From Achromobacter sp. UMC46 (lineage in GTDB: Bacteria > Pseudomonadota > Gammaproteobacteria > Burkholderiales > Burkholderiaceae_B), in contig NZ_LZZS01000005.1 in assembly GCF_014170335.1 (NCBI RefSeq), positions 372,001 to 436,000 of the forward strand: a stretch of 64,000 bases of DNA. Direction: 5' to 3'. Positions 44,999 to 52,740 of this stretch are shown piece by piece. The notes under the pieces were generated by a model. That model was not told the DNA's origin. It saw only the letters and a list, made by a program, of their open reading frames with translations, and searched no databases. The translations under genes and the position numbers were made by a program. Within the stretch, counting starts at the first letter, position 1; each line of letters begins with the position of its first letter.

Positions 44999-45739
44999 CT
45001 AGCGCGTCAACTCGCGTGTCAACGTATGACGGCCGCCGAAATCGTTGATCGCTTCGTAGTCCACGCGAATCTTGCCGGTGCCGGCGCCGATGCCCTGGGG
45101 CAGTTTGAAGCGCTGAGTACCATAGGGCTCGACCATCCCATTACCGATGCTTGTGCGCTTTCCGCCAACCACCGATTCGATGGAAGACATGGACACGTGA
45201 AATGGCGTCGGGTTTTTGACCTCTAGCGCCCTGCTTCCCCCCGAGCCGACCAGATTCCATTCGAGCGCGGCGGGTGCGTCCTCGTGGCCGTCGCGCAGAG
45301 CCGCTGGCCGGAAGAAAATCTTGATACGAGTTCTGAAGCTGAACATCGCCGACGTGGTGGAATCGCTGCGTGGCGGCGCTTCCAGCACATTCAGGTAGAA
45401 CAGGGATTCCCGGTCATCCGGCAGTTGACCGCCGATATAGGTCAAGCGGATCAGGGCGCTGGAGTTAGGGTCAATTCGAGTCAGAACCGGCGACACCATG
45501 AATGGGACCACCATATTTGCCGGCGCGATGCCCGCGCTGCCATCGTCCACCCACACCTGTGTCAGCATGGGTTCAGAACCCTCGTTGCGTGCCCGGATGG
45601 AAACATCCTTGGCATCGGACGGGTATACGACCCGGGTTCCCATCAGCACCAAGGCAGCTTGCGCCGAACCGGCGCAAGCTGCCCAGGCCATGACGCCAGC
45701 CACCACAGCAGAAAAAACACTACGCACAACTAGCGTCAT
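44999..45739 (-). CDS. Periplasmic fimbrial chaperone (first copy)
   Basis: A 246-residue PapD-like chaperone with signal peptide (SVFSAVVAGVMAWAACAGSAQA) and the chaperone signature VMGTRVVYPSDAKDVSIRA-type start (LVLMGTRVVYPSDAKDVSIR), PMLTQVWVDDG and FMVSPVLTRIDPNSSALIRL. It is the second gene of the operon, 30 bp after the major subunit and 54 bp before the usher. Confidence 0.9.
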   Translation of the reverse strand: MTLVVRSVFSAVVAGVMAWAACAGSAQAALVLMGTRVVYPSDAKDVSIRARNEGSEPMLTQVWVDDGSAGIAPANMVVPFMVSPVLTRIDPNSSALIRLTYIGGQLPDDRESLFYLNVLEAPPRSDSTTSAMFSFRTRIKIFFRPAALRDGHEDAPAALEWNLVGSGGSRALEVKNPTPFHVSMSSIESVVGGKRTSIGNGMVEPYGTQRFKLPQGIGAGTGKIRVDYEAINDFGGRHTLTRELTR

Positions 45740-45769
45740 GATTACGACTCCTACTGACTCAGCCGTCGA

Positions 45770-46348
45770 TTACTCGTACGCAACCATGAACGGAATAATC
45801 GAATTGGCCGTGCCCGGCAGGACGGCCGCAGCGGTCGAGACGTAATTGGCCGTGTAGGAAAGAGTGCCACCCGCAGCGGTGAGCGCCACTTCCTGGGGAG
45901 CCATTTGGCGGTTGCCCAGATGAATCTTGCCCGTGCTGCCGTTGCCGGCATCATAGATCTCGATCTGCACGCCCTGAGCGGGCGAGGTGCTGGAGATCAT
46001 CAGGTTGCCAGAGCTCTTGTCAACGTGGACAGAATCGTTGTCAAAGGCGACGCGGGCGGTCGCGCTGCTAGAGCACACTGCCCCGCCACCGGCAGTCAAG
46101 CTGATATTGAACGGTTCGGAGTCGCCCTTCACGCCAATGCCGCTAAAGTGGTTGGGCGCGTATTCACCCATGGGCACTTCAAGAATGTTGTTCATGCCAG
46201 GCGCGTTGCCGTTGATCAGGCAAGTGACGTCGCTGATCTTGCCCACGAATTTGACTTGGCCATCCCATTGGGCGTGCGAGACGCCCGGCGCCAACGCCAC
46301 CACCAACGCGCCGGCTGCGGACAAGGATGCGAGAGTGCTACTTTTCAT
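45770..46348 (-). CDS. Major fimbrial subunit
   Basis: A 192-residue pilin and first gene of the fimbrial operon. It has a signal peptide (LASLSAAGALVVALAPGVSHA) followed by QWDGQVKFVGKISDVTCLI, the fimbrial N-terminal strand; a disulphide is expected between CLI (~43) and AVCSSS (~91). The C-terminus (IIPFMVAYE) has the penultimate-Tyr pattern used for chaperone binding. It would polymerise as the fimbrial shaft. An AGGA lies nine bases before the ATG. Confidence 0.87.
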   Translation of the reverse strand: MKSSTLASLSAAGALVVALAPGVSHAQWDGQVKFVGKISDVTCLINGNAPGMNNILEVPMGEYAPNHFSGIGVKGDSEPFNISLTAGGGAVCSSSATARVAFDNDSVHVDKSSGNLMISSTSPAQGVQIEIYDAGNGSTGKIHLGNRQMAPQEVALTAAGGTLSYTANYVSTAAAVLPGTANSIIPFMVAYE

Positions 46349-46703
46349 TTTTTGATTCCTGATACTGAGGGATTAACTGCCACGACCGTAAAGGCTTGCA
46401 GTGAACAAGCATCCACCATGCGTGCACCGCTTATTCAGTGCAGGCATCGTTTTGCCATCGGTTTTTTTGCCGCCACAACGAATGCGATCGACAGGCATTA
46501 CTTTAGTGATACGGTCTCATCAGGTCCCTAGGAAACGGAGCAAAATCGAGTCGTATTCGTTCGAATCCTCTCGGCCCCTCTGCGTGCATCCCGCCGGCCG
46601 CACCCGGCGGGATACATCGGGTGTATCCTCTGCCGCCGCCCTGCCGTCCAGTACAATTCCCGGTTTGGCGACGTTGTGATCGCCCATCCATCTGGACCCA
46701 CGC
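46349..46703. other. Divergent intergenic region with competing hairpins
   Basis: A 355-bp gap between the leftward fimbrial operon and the rightward FAD gene; no gene seen. On the right side, ATCCCGCCGG (46588-46597) pairs with CCGGCGGGAT (46604-46613), and the overlapping GGATACA (46610-46616) can instead pair with TGTATCC (46622-46628). The two stems share GGAT and cannot both form. No T-run follows, so neither is a classical terminator. If transcribed, they lie in the 5' leader of the gene at 46704. Confidence 0.5.
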
Positions 46704-48317
46704 ATGTTGCGACTGTCTGAAATCAAGCTGCCGTTGAACCACACCCCCGAAGAATTGCCCGCTGCGATTCTGAAAAAACTGGGCGTTCCGGCCAGCGACC
46801 TGCACGGCTTCACCATCTTCCTGCGCAGCTACGATGCGCGCAAAAAGACCAATATCCTGCTGACCTACACGCTGGATATCGACGTTGAAAATGAAGCGGC
46901 GCTGCTTCAGCGGTTTCATGACGACCGCCACGTCAAGCCCACGCCCGACACCGAATACAAGTTCGTCGCCCAAGCCCCAGCAGGCCTGGCCAAGCGCCCC
47001 ATCGTCATCGGCACCGGCCCCTGTGGCTTGTTTGCCGGGCTGGTCCTGGCGCAGATGGGTTTCAAACCCATCATCCTGGAGCGCGGCAAAGCGGTGCGTG
47101 AGCGCACCAAAGACACGTGGGGCCTGTGGCGCAAGCGCGTGCTGAACCCGGAGTCGAACGTGCAGTTCGGCGAAGGCGGCGCGGGGACTTTCTCGGACGG
47201 CAAGCTATACAGCCAGATCAAAGACCCCAAGCACTACGGTGAAAAAGTGCTCAAGGAATTCGTGCTGGCCGGCGCCCCGGAAGAAATCCTGTACGTCAGC
47301 AAACCGCACATCGGCACGTTCCGCCTGGTGGGCATGGTGGAAGTCATGCGCGACACCATCACCAAACTGGGCGGCGAAGTCCGGTTCTCCAGCAAAGTGG
47401 AAACCGTGCAACGCGAGAACGGCCAGATCACGGGCGTGACGCTCGCCAACGGCGAGCACATCGAGGCCGACCACGTCGTGCTGGCTATCGGCCACAGCGC
47501 GCGCGACACCTTCCAAATGCTGCACGACCAAGGCGTGTTCATGGAAGCCAAGCCGTTCTCGGTCGGCTTCCGGATCGAGCACCCGCAATCGCTGATCGAC
47601 AAGGCGCGTTTCGGCCCGAACGCCGGCCATCCGATTCTGGGCGCGGCCGACTACAAGCTGGTTCACCACGCCAGCAACGGACGGTCGGTGTATAGCTTCT
47701 GCATGTGCCCGGGCGGCACGGTGGTGGCGGCCACGTCCGAACCCAATCGCGTCGTCACCAATGGCATGAGCCAGTACTCGCGCAACGAACGCAACGCAAA
47801 CGCGGGCATTGTGGTGGGGATCTCACCCGAACAGGATTACCCGGAACACGTGCTGGCCGGCGTGGATTTTCAACGCGCGCTGGAATCGCGGGCGTTTGAG
47901 CTGGGCGGCGGCGATTACAGCGCACCGGGACAGCTGGTGGGGGACTTCATCGCGGGCAAGGCGTCGACGGAATTCGGCTCGGTGCAACCGTCCTACACGC
48001 CGGGCGTACACCTGACCGACTTGGCTACCGCGTTGCCCGACTTTGCCATTACCGCCATCCGAGAGGCCCTGCCCGCCTTCGACAAGAGCATCAAGGGCTA
48101 CGGCATGCACGACGCCGTGCTGACGGGCGTGGAGACGCGCACGTCGTCGCCGATTCGCATCAAGCGCGACAACGAGACGCTGCAAAGCATCAACACCCAA
48201 GGCTTGTTCCCGGCAGGCGAAGGCGCCGGCTATGCGGGCGGCATCTTGTCGGCGGGCGTGGACGGCATCAAGATCGCCGAGGCCGTGGCGTTGAGCATCA
48301 TGAGCCGGCAGGGGTAA
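46704..48317 (+). CDS. Uncharacterised FAD-dependent dehydrogenase (COG2509-like)
   Basis: A 537-residue flavoprotein. An N-terminal ~90-residue domain (LRLSEIKLPLNHTPEELPAA) is followed by the FAD Rossmann motif IVIGTGPCGLFAGLVLAQMG at about 100-119, then VQFGEGGAGTFSDGKLYSQI, a second nucleotide region and the C-terminal FAD-contacting GLFPAGEGAGYAGGILSAG. This is a widely conserved family of predicted NAD(FAD)-utilising dehydrogenases whose substrate is not known. It is cytoplasmic and stands alone, convergent with the tetR at 48328. Confidence 0.85.
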   Translation: MLRLSEIKLPLNHTPEELPAAILKKLGVPASDLHGFTIFLRSYDARKKTNILLTYTLDIDVENEAALLQRFHDDRHVKPTPDTEYKFVAQAPAGLAKRPIVIGTGPCGLFAGLVLAQMGFKPIILERGKAVRERTKDTWGLWRKRVLNPESNVQFGEGGAGTFSDGKLYSQIKDPKHYGEKVLKEFVLAGAPEEILYVSKPHIGTFRLVGMVEVMRDTITKLGGEVRFSSKVETVQRENGQITGVTLANGEHIEADHVVLAIGHSARDTFQMLHDQGVFMEAKPFSVGFRIEHPQSLIDKARFGPNAGHPILGAADYKLVHHASNGRSVYSFCMCPGGTVVAATSEPNRVVTNGMSQYSRNERNANAGIVVGISPEQDYPEHVLAGVDFQRALESRAFELGGGDYSAPGQLVGDFIAGKASTEFGSVQPSYTPGVHLTDLATALPDFAITAIREALPAFDKSIKGYGMHDAVLTGVETRTSSPIRIKRDNETLQSINTQGLFPAGEGAGYAGGILSAGVDGIKIAEAVALSIMSRQG

Positions 48318-48327
48318 CGGCCGTGCC

Positions 48328-48951
48328 CTAGGGCTTGCTGCCGCGCGCGTAGCAGCCCAGGAACATCGCCACCGCCGAATCCGCCACCCGCTTGCGCGCT
48401 TCCGGGCTCAGGGGCGCCTGCCCCAGCGTGACCTGTGGCCAGAACGCGAAGCTTTTAACCAGCCCCTGCAATTGGTGACCGGCAAAGTCGGGATCGACTT
48501 CGGCCAGGCGCCCGTCCGCGATGGCGGCCTGAATCCAGGCCGTCACCCCGCTTTCCTTTTCACCCATGCGGCACACGATATCCTGCGCCCGCTCGGGGGA
48601 ATGGATGATCTCGGCCAACGCCACGCGCGCCAGATCGATGAAGTTCGAATCCCCCAACAATTCCAGCTTCTGCATCAGCAGCTGCTTCAGTTGCCGATCC
48701 AGCGGCAGATCGGCGCGGTACGCCATATCGACGCCGTCCGCGCTGCTATTCCACAACTGCTCAAGCATCTGCCCGAACAACGCGTCCTTGCTGGGGAAAT
48801 GGTTGTAGACCGTGCGCTTGGACACGCCCGCTGCGGCGGCGATGCGGTCCATGCTCGTGGCCTCGTATCCGGCCGTGCGGAATTCATCGACGGCCGCACG
48901 CATGATGGCCTCGCGTTTCCGATCAGTCAGACGTTGTGGCGGAGTGGGCAT
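48328..48951 (-). CDS. TetR-family repressor divergent from an MBL-fold hydrolase
   Basis: A 207-residue TetR-type regulator with HTH in residues 10-60 (MDRIAAAAGVSKRTVYNHF) and an AcrR-like C-terminal domain. I start at ATG 48951 (MPTPPQRLTDRK). It faces the metallo-beta-lactamase-fold gene at 49064 across a 112-bp gap that contains two related inverted repeats (48996-49011 and 49031-49040), the probable operators for both genes. Confidence 0.87.
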   Translation of the reverse strand: MPTPPQRLTDRKREAIMRAAVDEFRTAGYEATSMDRIAAAAGVSKRTVYNHFPSKDALFGQMLEQLWNSSADGVDMAYRADLPLDRQLKQLLMQKLELLGDSNFIDLARVALAEIIHSPERAQDIVCRMGEKESGVTAWIQAAIADGRLAEVDPDFAGHQLQGLVKSFAFWPQVTLGQAPLSPEARKRVADSAVAMFLGCYARGSKP

Positions 48952-48995
48952 GGGGCGGCCTGAGAAAGGTGGCCTAAGACAGGGAAACCTCATTT

Positions 48996-49040
48996 TACAC
49001 CGCACAGTGTACTTTTTCGGATAACGAAACTACACTGTGC
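48996..49040. promoter_or_regulatory. TetR operators between the repressor and the MBL gene
   Basis: GCACAGTGTA (49002-49011) and its exact inverse TACACTGTGC (49031-49040) are 19 bp apart. The left one also lies in a self-symmetric unit, TACAC-CGCACA-GTGTA (48996-49011). The arrangement would let one dimer or two block both divergent promoters. A GTG at 49037 that could extend the MBL protein lies inside this operator, which argues for the ATG at 49064 instead. Confidence 0.7.
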
Positions 49041-49063
49041 AGTCTACATTTAAGACGCCTTCC

Positions 49064-50191
49064 ATGAAGCGCCTCTCCGTCTCCGTCCTTGCCTTCCTTC
49101 TGCTTGGAATTCTTGCCGTGACCGCCACTACCGCCTACCTCCAGTGCACCCAGCCGAGCTATCCGGAATCGCCCCAGCACCGCGACGGCCGCTTCACCAA
49201 CGTATCGCCTCGCCCGCCCATGGGCTTTTGGAATGGCCTGAAATTGACGTGGGCATTCCTGTTCGACAAGCCCACCGGCACGGTTCCCGCCCAACCCATT
49301 CCGGTCCGCGCGCTAACTCGCGCCCAGCTTGACGCCGCCCCCGACCGCAGCCTGTACCGCCTTGGCCATTCCACCGTGCTCTTGAAACTGCGCGGCCAGT
49401 ACTGGCTGACCGACCCGGTCTTCTCCAAGCGCGCCTCCCCCGTGCAATGGGCCGGTCCGGCACGCTTTCACGCGCCGCCCATCGCCATTGAAGATCTGCC
49501 GCCCGTTGCCGGGATCATCCTGTCCCACAACCATTACGACCATCTGGACCATGCGGCGGTCATGCAGTTGGCCGGCAAGACAGGCCGCTTCATCACCCCG
49601 CTGGGCGTGGGCGACCAGTTGATCTCCTGGGGCATCGATCCCGAACAGGTCGAACAACTGGACTGGTGGCAGTCGACCCAGGTCGAGGGACTACGGCTGA
49701 CGGCCACCCCGGCCCAGCATTTCTCGGGCCGCGGCCTGACCGACAGCGACCGCAGCCTGTGGGCCTCGTGGGTGATCCAGGACGACGACCTGCGCGTGTT
49801 CTTCAGCGGCGACACCGGCTACTTCGACGGCTTCAAGGCCATCGGCGACGCCTTCGGCCCGTTCGACTTGACGCTGATGGAGACCGGCGCGTATGACAAG
49901 CGCTGGGCCTACGTGCACATGCAGCCGGAGCAGACGCTACAGGCCCATCTGGATCTTCGCGGCCGGTGGTTGCTGCCGATCCATAACGGCACGTTCGACC
50001 TGGCAATGCATGCCTGGCAGGAACCGTTTGAACGGGTCGCCGAGCTGGCTTCCACGAAAGGCGTGGCATTGACCACGCCTGAAATGGGCGAGCGGGTGGA
50101 TCTGAACGCGCCCCACGCGGGTGAAGCATGGTGGCGGGAACTGGTGCCTGTCGGCCGCGCCGTGCAGGCGCCAGCGTCAGCCGCGCAATAG
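49064..50191 (+). CDS. Membrane-anchored MBL-fold metallohydrolase (UlaG/NAPE-PLD-like)
   Basis: A 375-residue protein. It has an N-terminal hydrophobic segment (VSVLAFLLLGILAVTATTAY) acting as anchor or lipoprotein-like signal, followed by a metallo-beta-lactamase fold with the metal motif SHNHYDHLD at about 155, and further ligands around FSGDTGYFDGF and LLPIHNGTFDL. Relatives include NAPE-phospholipase D and UlaG lactonase; the substrate is likely a lipid or lactone but is not fixed. It is probably controlled by the divergent TetR. Its stop overlaps the convergent glycosyltransferase by 15 nt. Confidence 0.85.
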   Translation: MKRLSVSVLAFLLLGILAVTATTAYLQCTQPSYPESPQHRDGRFTNVSPRPPMGFWNGLKLTWAFLFDKPTGTVPAQPIPVRALTRAQLDAAPDRSLYRLGHSTVLLKLRGQYWLTDPVFSKRASPVQWAGPARFHAPPIAIEDLPPVAGIILSHNHYDHLDHAAVMQLAGKTGRFITPLGVGDQLISWGIDPEQVEQLDWWQSTQVEGLRLTATPAQHFSGRGLTDSDRSLWASWVIQDDDLRVFFSGDTGYFDGFKAIGDAFGPFDLTLMETGAYDKRWAYVHMQPEQTLQAHLDLRGRWLLPIHNGTFDLAMHAWQEPFERVAELASTKGVALTTPEMGERVDLNAPHAGEAWWRELVPVGRAVQAPASAAQ

Positions 50192-51409
50192 TCCTTCGAT
50201 CGCCGCGACCGCCGTGCCCAGTCCATCCTCGCCGGCCATCCTCAGGCCAAGCTCGCGCGCGCGGACTCGCACGTCGTCGCGCGCCGCGGCATCGATCGAC
50301 TGCCTGAGTTCGGCGGCGCCAACCCTTTTGCCCCTTACAGGCGCTGCCGCGACGCCCAACTGCCGGAGCCTGTGCGCCCAGAAGAACTGATCGCCGGCGA
50401 AAGGAAGCACCACCGACGGCACCCCGGCTCTTGCAGCCGAGTGTGTCGTCCCCGCACCGCCGTGGTGGACGACCAGGGCGGTGCGCGGGAACAGCCAATG
50501 ATGGGGCACTTCTCCGATCTTGAAGAAGTTCTTGGGCAGCGCGGCCGTCTCCATGCCGCTCCAACCGGGATAGAACAATGCGCGCCGGCCCCCGACCGCG
50601 TTGACCAGCGTGTCCAGGAAATTCCGCCGGTCAAAGCCCGCCATGCTTCCGAATCCGATATAGAGGGGGGCCTCGCCCGCTGCCAGAAAGTCGCCCAGGT
50701 CCTGAGGCGGCGCCCACGCCTCAACCGGCATGTTCCATTGGCCGCACACCCGCGCGTTGCCCGGCCAGTCGCCCGGCTGGGCAAGCAGGCTCGGCGACAA
50801 GCCGTACAGCATAGGGTGATCGGTCCACACCTTTTTTCTCGGGCTCAAGCCGCAGACATTCGCCCGGGCCGCATTGGTTTTCTTCCGAAACGCGTGCCAC
50901 AGCAATCCATTGACCAGGCGATGGCTTGCCCGGTTGAGCCAGTGCGGCACCTTGGCGGGAGGAAGAAAGGGGGATGGAAAATCGGCGGTGGGCGTGATGG
51001 GAATCAGCCCCGCGCCGATTGCCTTGATGCCGCGGTATTCGGCCACCGACAAGCCGACGAAGGCCGCCAGCCCCGACACGATGATGGCGTCGCATCCTTC
51101 CGTTGCGTCACGCACCTCCCGCATCCAGGCCGACGTGTGGGTGTTGGCGATTTCCGCCAGCGCCTTGGCCGTGCGGTTGAAGCCGCCCTTTTCTTGCACT
51201 GCGATGGACAGGGCTTCGCCTGGCATCAGCGCTTGCCGGATATCCCCCGAAAGCGCCCCGCAAGGCACGCCCAGCGCGTGCGCCGAACTCAACGTGGAGC
51301 GGTCGGCCAACAGCCTGGCTTCGTGCCCGGCGTCCATCAGGGCGCGGCATAGCGCCGCAAGGGGTCGTGCATCGCCCTCGGTCCCGTAAGTCACGACAGC
51401 AAGTTTCAT
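50177..51409 (-). CDS. GT1-family (UGT-like) glycosyltransferase
   Basis: A 410-residue GT-B enzyme. The N-terminal acceptor domain starts KLAVVTYGTEGDARPLAALC, and the C-terminal donor domain carries the nucleotide-sugar signature VVHHGGAGTTHSAARAGVPS followed by VLPFAGDQFFWAHRL. Similar enzymes glycosylate macrolides, lipids, sterols or terpenoids. It is cytoplasmic and faces the tetR at 51504, which probably represses it; the shared inverted repeat is at 51453-51486. Macrolide inactivation is one possibility, not shown by the sequence. Confidence 0.86.
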   Translation of the reverse strand: MKLAVVTYGTEGDARPLAALCRALMDAGHEARLLADRSTLSSAHALGVPCGALSGDIRQALMPGEALSIAVQEKGGFNRTAKALAEIANTHTSAWMREVRDATEGCDAIIVSGLAAFVGLSVAEYRGIKAIGAGLIPITPTADFPSPFLPPAKVPHWLNRASHRLVNGLLWHAFRKKTNAARANVCGLSPRKKVWTDHPMLYGLSPSLLAQPGDWPGNARVCGQWNMPVEAWAPPQDLGDFLAAGEAPLYIGFGSMAGFDRRNFLDTLVNAVGGRRALFYPGWSGMETAALPKNFFKIGEVPHHWLFPRTALVVHHGGAGTTHSAARAGVPSVVLPFAGDQFFWAHRLRQLGVAAAPVRGKRVGAAELRQSIDAAARDDVRVRARELGLRMAGEDGLGTAVAAIEGLLRG

Positions 51410-51452
51410 GGTTCGCCCTTTCCAAACCTGGCACCGTAAGTGGACGCATAGT

Positions 51453-51486
51453 AGTGCACGACGTATACTTTTGCAATTCGTGCACT
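51453..51486. promoter_or_regulatory. Inverted-repeat operator around a -10 box
   Basis: AGTGCACGA (51453-51461) and its exact inverse TCGTGCACT (51478-51486) flank a TATACT (51464-51469) that makes a good -10. The repeats lie between the divergent glycosyltransferase and tetR, 18 bp before the tetR ATG, and are the probable TetR operators. Confidence 0.7.
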
Positions 51487-51503
51487 TTAATGGAATTCAG
51501 GCG

Positions 51504-52118
51504 ATGGATCAGACCGACGACCCGGGACGCCGAGCACGCAAGCGGCTTCAGATGCTTGACCATCTGACCCGCACCGCAGCCTCCCTCTTCGACGCTCACG
51601 GCTACGAATCGGTGACGATGGAGCAAATTGCCGCAGAGGCCGATGTCGCCAAACGAACGCTCTACAACCACTTCCCCACAAAGGAAGCCGTGCTTGCCTA
51701 TTGGGTAGATGCGGAGCTTGAACGCGACCTGGCTGGCCTGCAGGATGCGGTCAGCCGGTGCAAGACGTTCAGGGACCGGGTCTGGTGCATCCTGAGCGCG
51801 TCAGCGGATTGGTGCGAGAAGCATCCGACCTATCTGATGGCATACCTTCGGCATCGGCTGCTGAACATGGCGGCCACCGATGACCGGCGAAGCGGCGGTA
51901 TCGCATCCGCATGGCAACAGCTGATTGCGGGCGGCCAGCAGGCGGGCGAGCTGGACCCCTCCCTTCCCGCCGACCAGCTTGCGACATCGTTCCATCACTT
52001 GTACTTCGGTGCATTGCTGCGCTGGCTTAGCGTACCGGGCTTGTCACTTTCCGGGGAGCTTCAGGCCATGATGGACTTGTTCTTGAACGGGGCGGGCGCG
52101 AAAGACGGACCCGATTGA
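51504..52118 (+). CDS. TetR-family repressor divergent from a glycosyltransferase
   Basis: A 204-residue TetR-type regulator with HTH in residues 25-70 (MEQIAAEADVAKRTLYNHF) and a helical ligand domain. I start at ATG 51504 (MDQTDDPGRR); a longer in-frame start at 51408 would run through the operator and the neighbouring gene's start. Divergence from the glycosyltransferase and the inverted repeat in between suggest self- and cross-regulation. Confidence 0.86.
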   Translation: MDQTDDPGRRARKRLQMLDHLTRTAASLFDAHGYESVTMEQIAAEADVAKRTLYNHFPTKEAVLAYWVDAELERDLAGLQDAVSRCKTFRDRVWCILSASADWCEKHPTYLMAYLRHRLLNMAATDDRRSGGIASAWQQLIAGGQQAGELDPSLPADQLATSFHHLYFGALLRWLSVPGLSLSGELQAMMDLFLNGAGAKDGPD

Positions 52119-52127
52119 TGGCGGACC

Positions 52128-52378
52128 TACTTGCCGCCCTTGGCCTGTTGCGCGCGGTATTCCGACACCGTGACGCCGCCGACGCCCCAATTTTCCATTT
52201 CGACCTCGTCGATGACGACGAAGGTCGACGCGTGCGGCTTTCCCAGCACCTCGAACAACAAGTCCCTGACGCCCTTGATGAGCGCGCGCTTTTACTCGGG
52301 CGTGGTCGCCGTCGCGTCGGGCGCCGTCGCGTCGGGCGCCGTCCCTTCCCGGGTGACTTTGATATTTACGTAAGGCAT
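52128..52378 (-). pseudogene. Decayed 4-oxalocrotonate tautomerase-like gene
   Basis: Reading leftward from ATG 52378 gives MPYVNIKVTREG, the start of a 4-OT-family tautomerase with catalytic Pro2, then an unusual duplicated TAPDA segment, TTPE and an in-frame TAA (52294-52292) where the family has Gln before KRAL. After the stop the frame continues family-like (ALIKGVRDLLFEVLGKP, STFVVIDEVEMENWGVGG). Near the 3' end a one-base shift would be needed to reach the TAG at 52130-52128. Extra lesions: two exact copies of a 15-bp unit at 52339-52325 and 52324-52310. I read it as a pseudogene; a sequencing error at the TAA cannot be excluded. Confidence 0.65.
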
Positions 52379-52429
52379 CTCTTGCTCTCCGTGTAAACGC
52401 ATCGTTGCAGGGCCGGGCCTTCTCGACGG

Positions 52430-52690
52430 TCAAGCGCCCGCGACTTGCCCGCCGTCCACATGCAGGATCTCGCCGGTCACGAAACCGGCGTCCTCCAGAT
52501 AGAGTACCGCCTGAGTCACGTCGGCGACCTCGCCCAGACGCTTCATGGGATGCAATGCGGCCAGTGCGCCATGCGTTTCCGGGGCGTGCATGGGCGTCTT
52601 GATGATGCCCGGCGACACCGCGTTCACGCGAATGTTGCGGCAGGCATACTCGATCGCAAGGCTACGCGTTGCGGCCGCCAAACCGCCTCG
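52430..52690 (-). pseudogene. C-terminal remnant of a short-chain dehydrogenase
   Basis: About 85 residues matching the C-terminal third of a classical SDR: GGLAAATRSLAIEYACRNI, VNAVSPGIIKTPMHAPETHG and the ending GEILHVDGGQVAGA. The NAD-binding Rossmann half (TGxxxGxG) and the catalytic Ser and Tyr (YxxxK) are missing; the homology stops near 52687, where the expected tyrosine-lysine segment should begin. An open frame continues to 52714 but is not SDR-like. It lies next to the decayed tautomerase and 51 bp from an intact gene, so a deletion probably removed the 5' part. Confidence 0.75.
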
Positions 52691-52740
52691 AGTTGTTTGA
52701 CGGCGAGCGGGCATTGTTCTTACTGTGATTCAATTCCTAA

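Noticed and set aside
49037-49063. GTG-initiated N-terminal extension of the MBL protein
   Set aside because: The GTG lies inside the TetR operator; the ATG at 49064 directly precedes the hydrophobic anchor.
52430-52714. SDR-like frame as an intact small gene
   Set aside because: It lacks the nucleotide-binding half and catalytic residues; the first residues are unrelated to the family.
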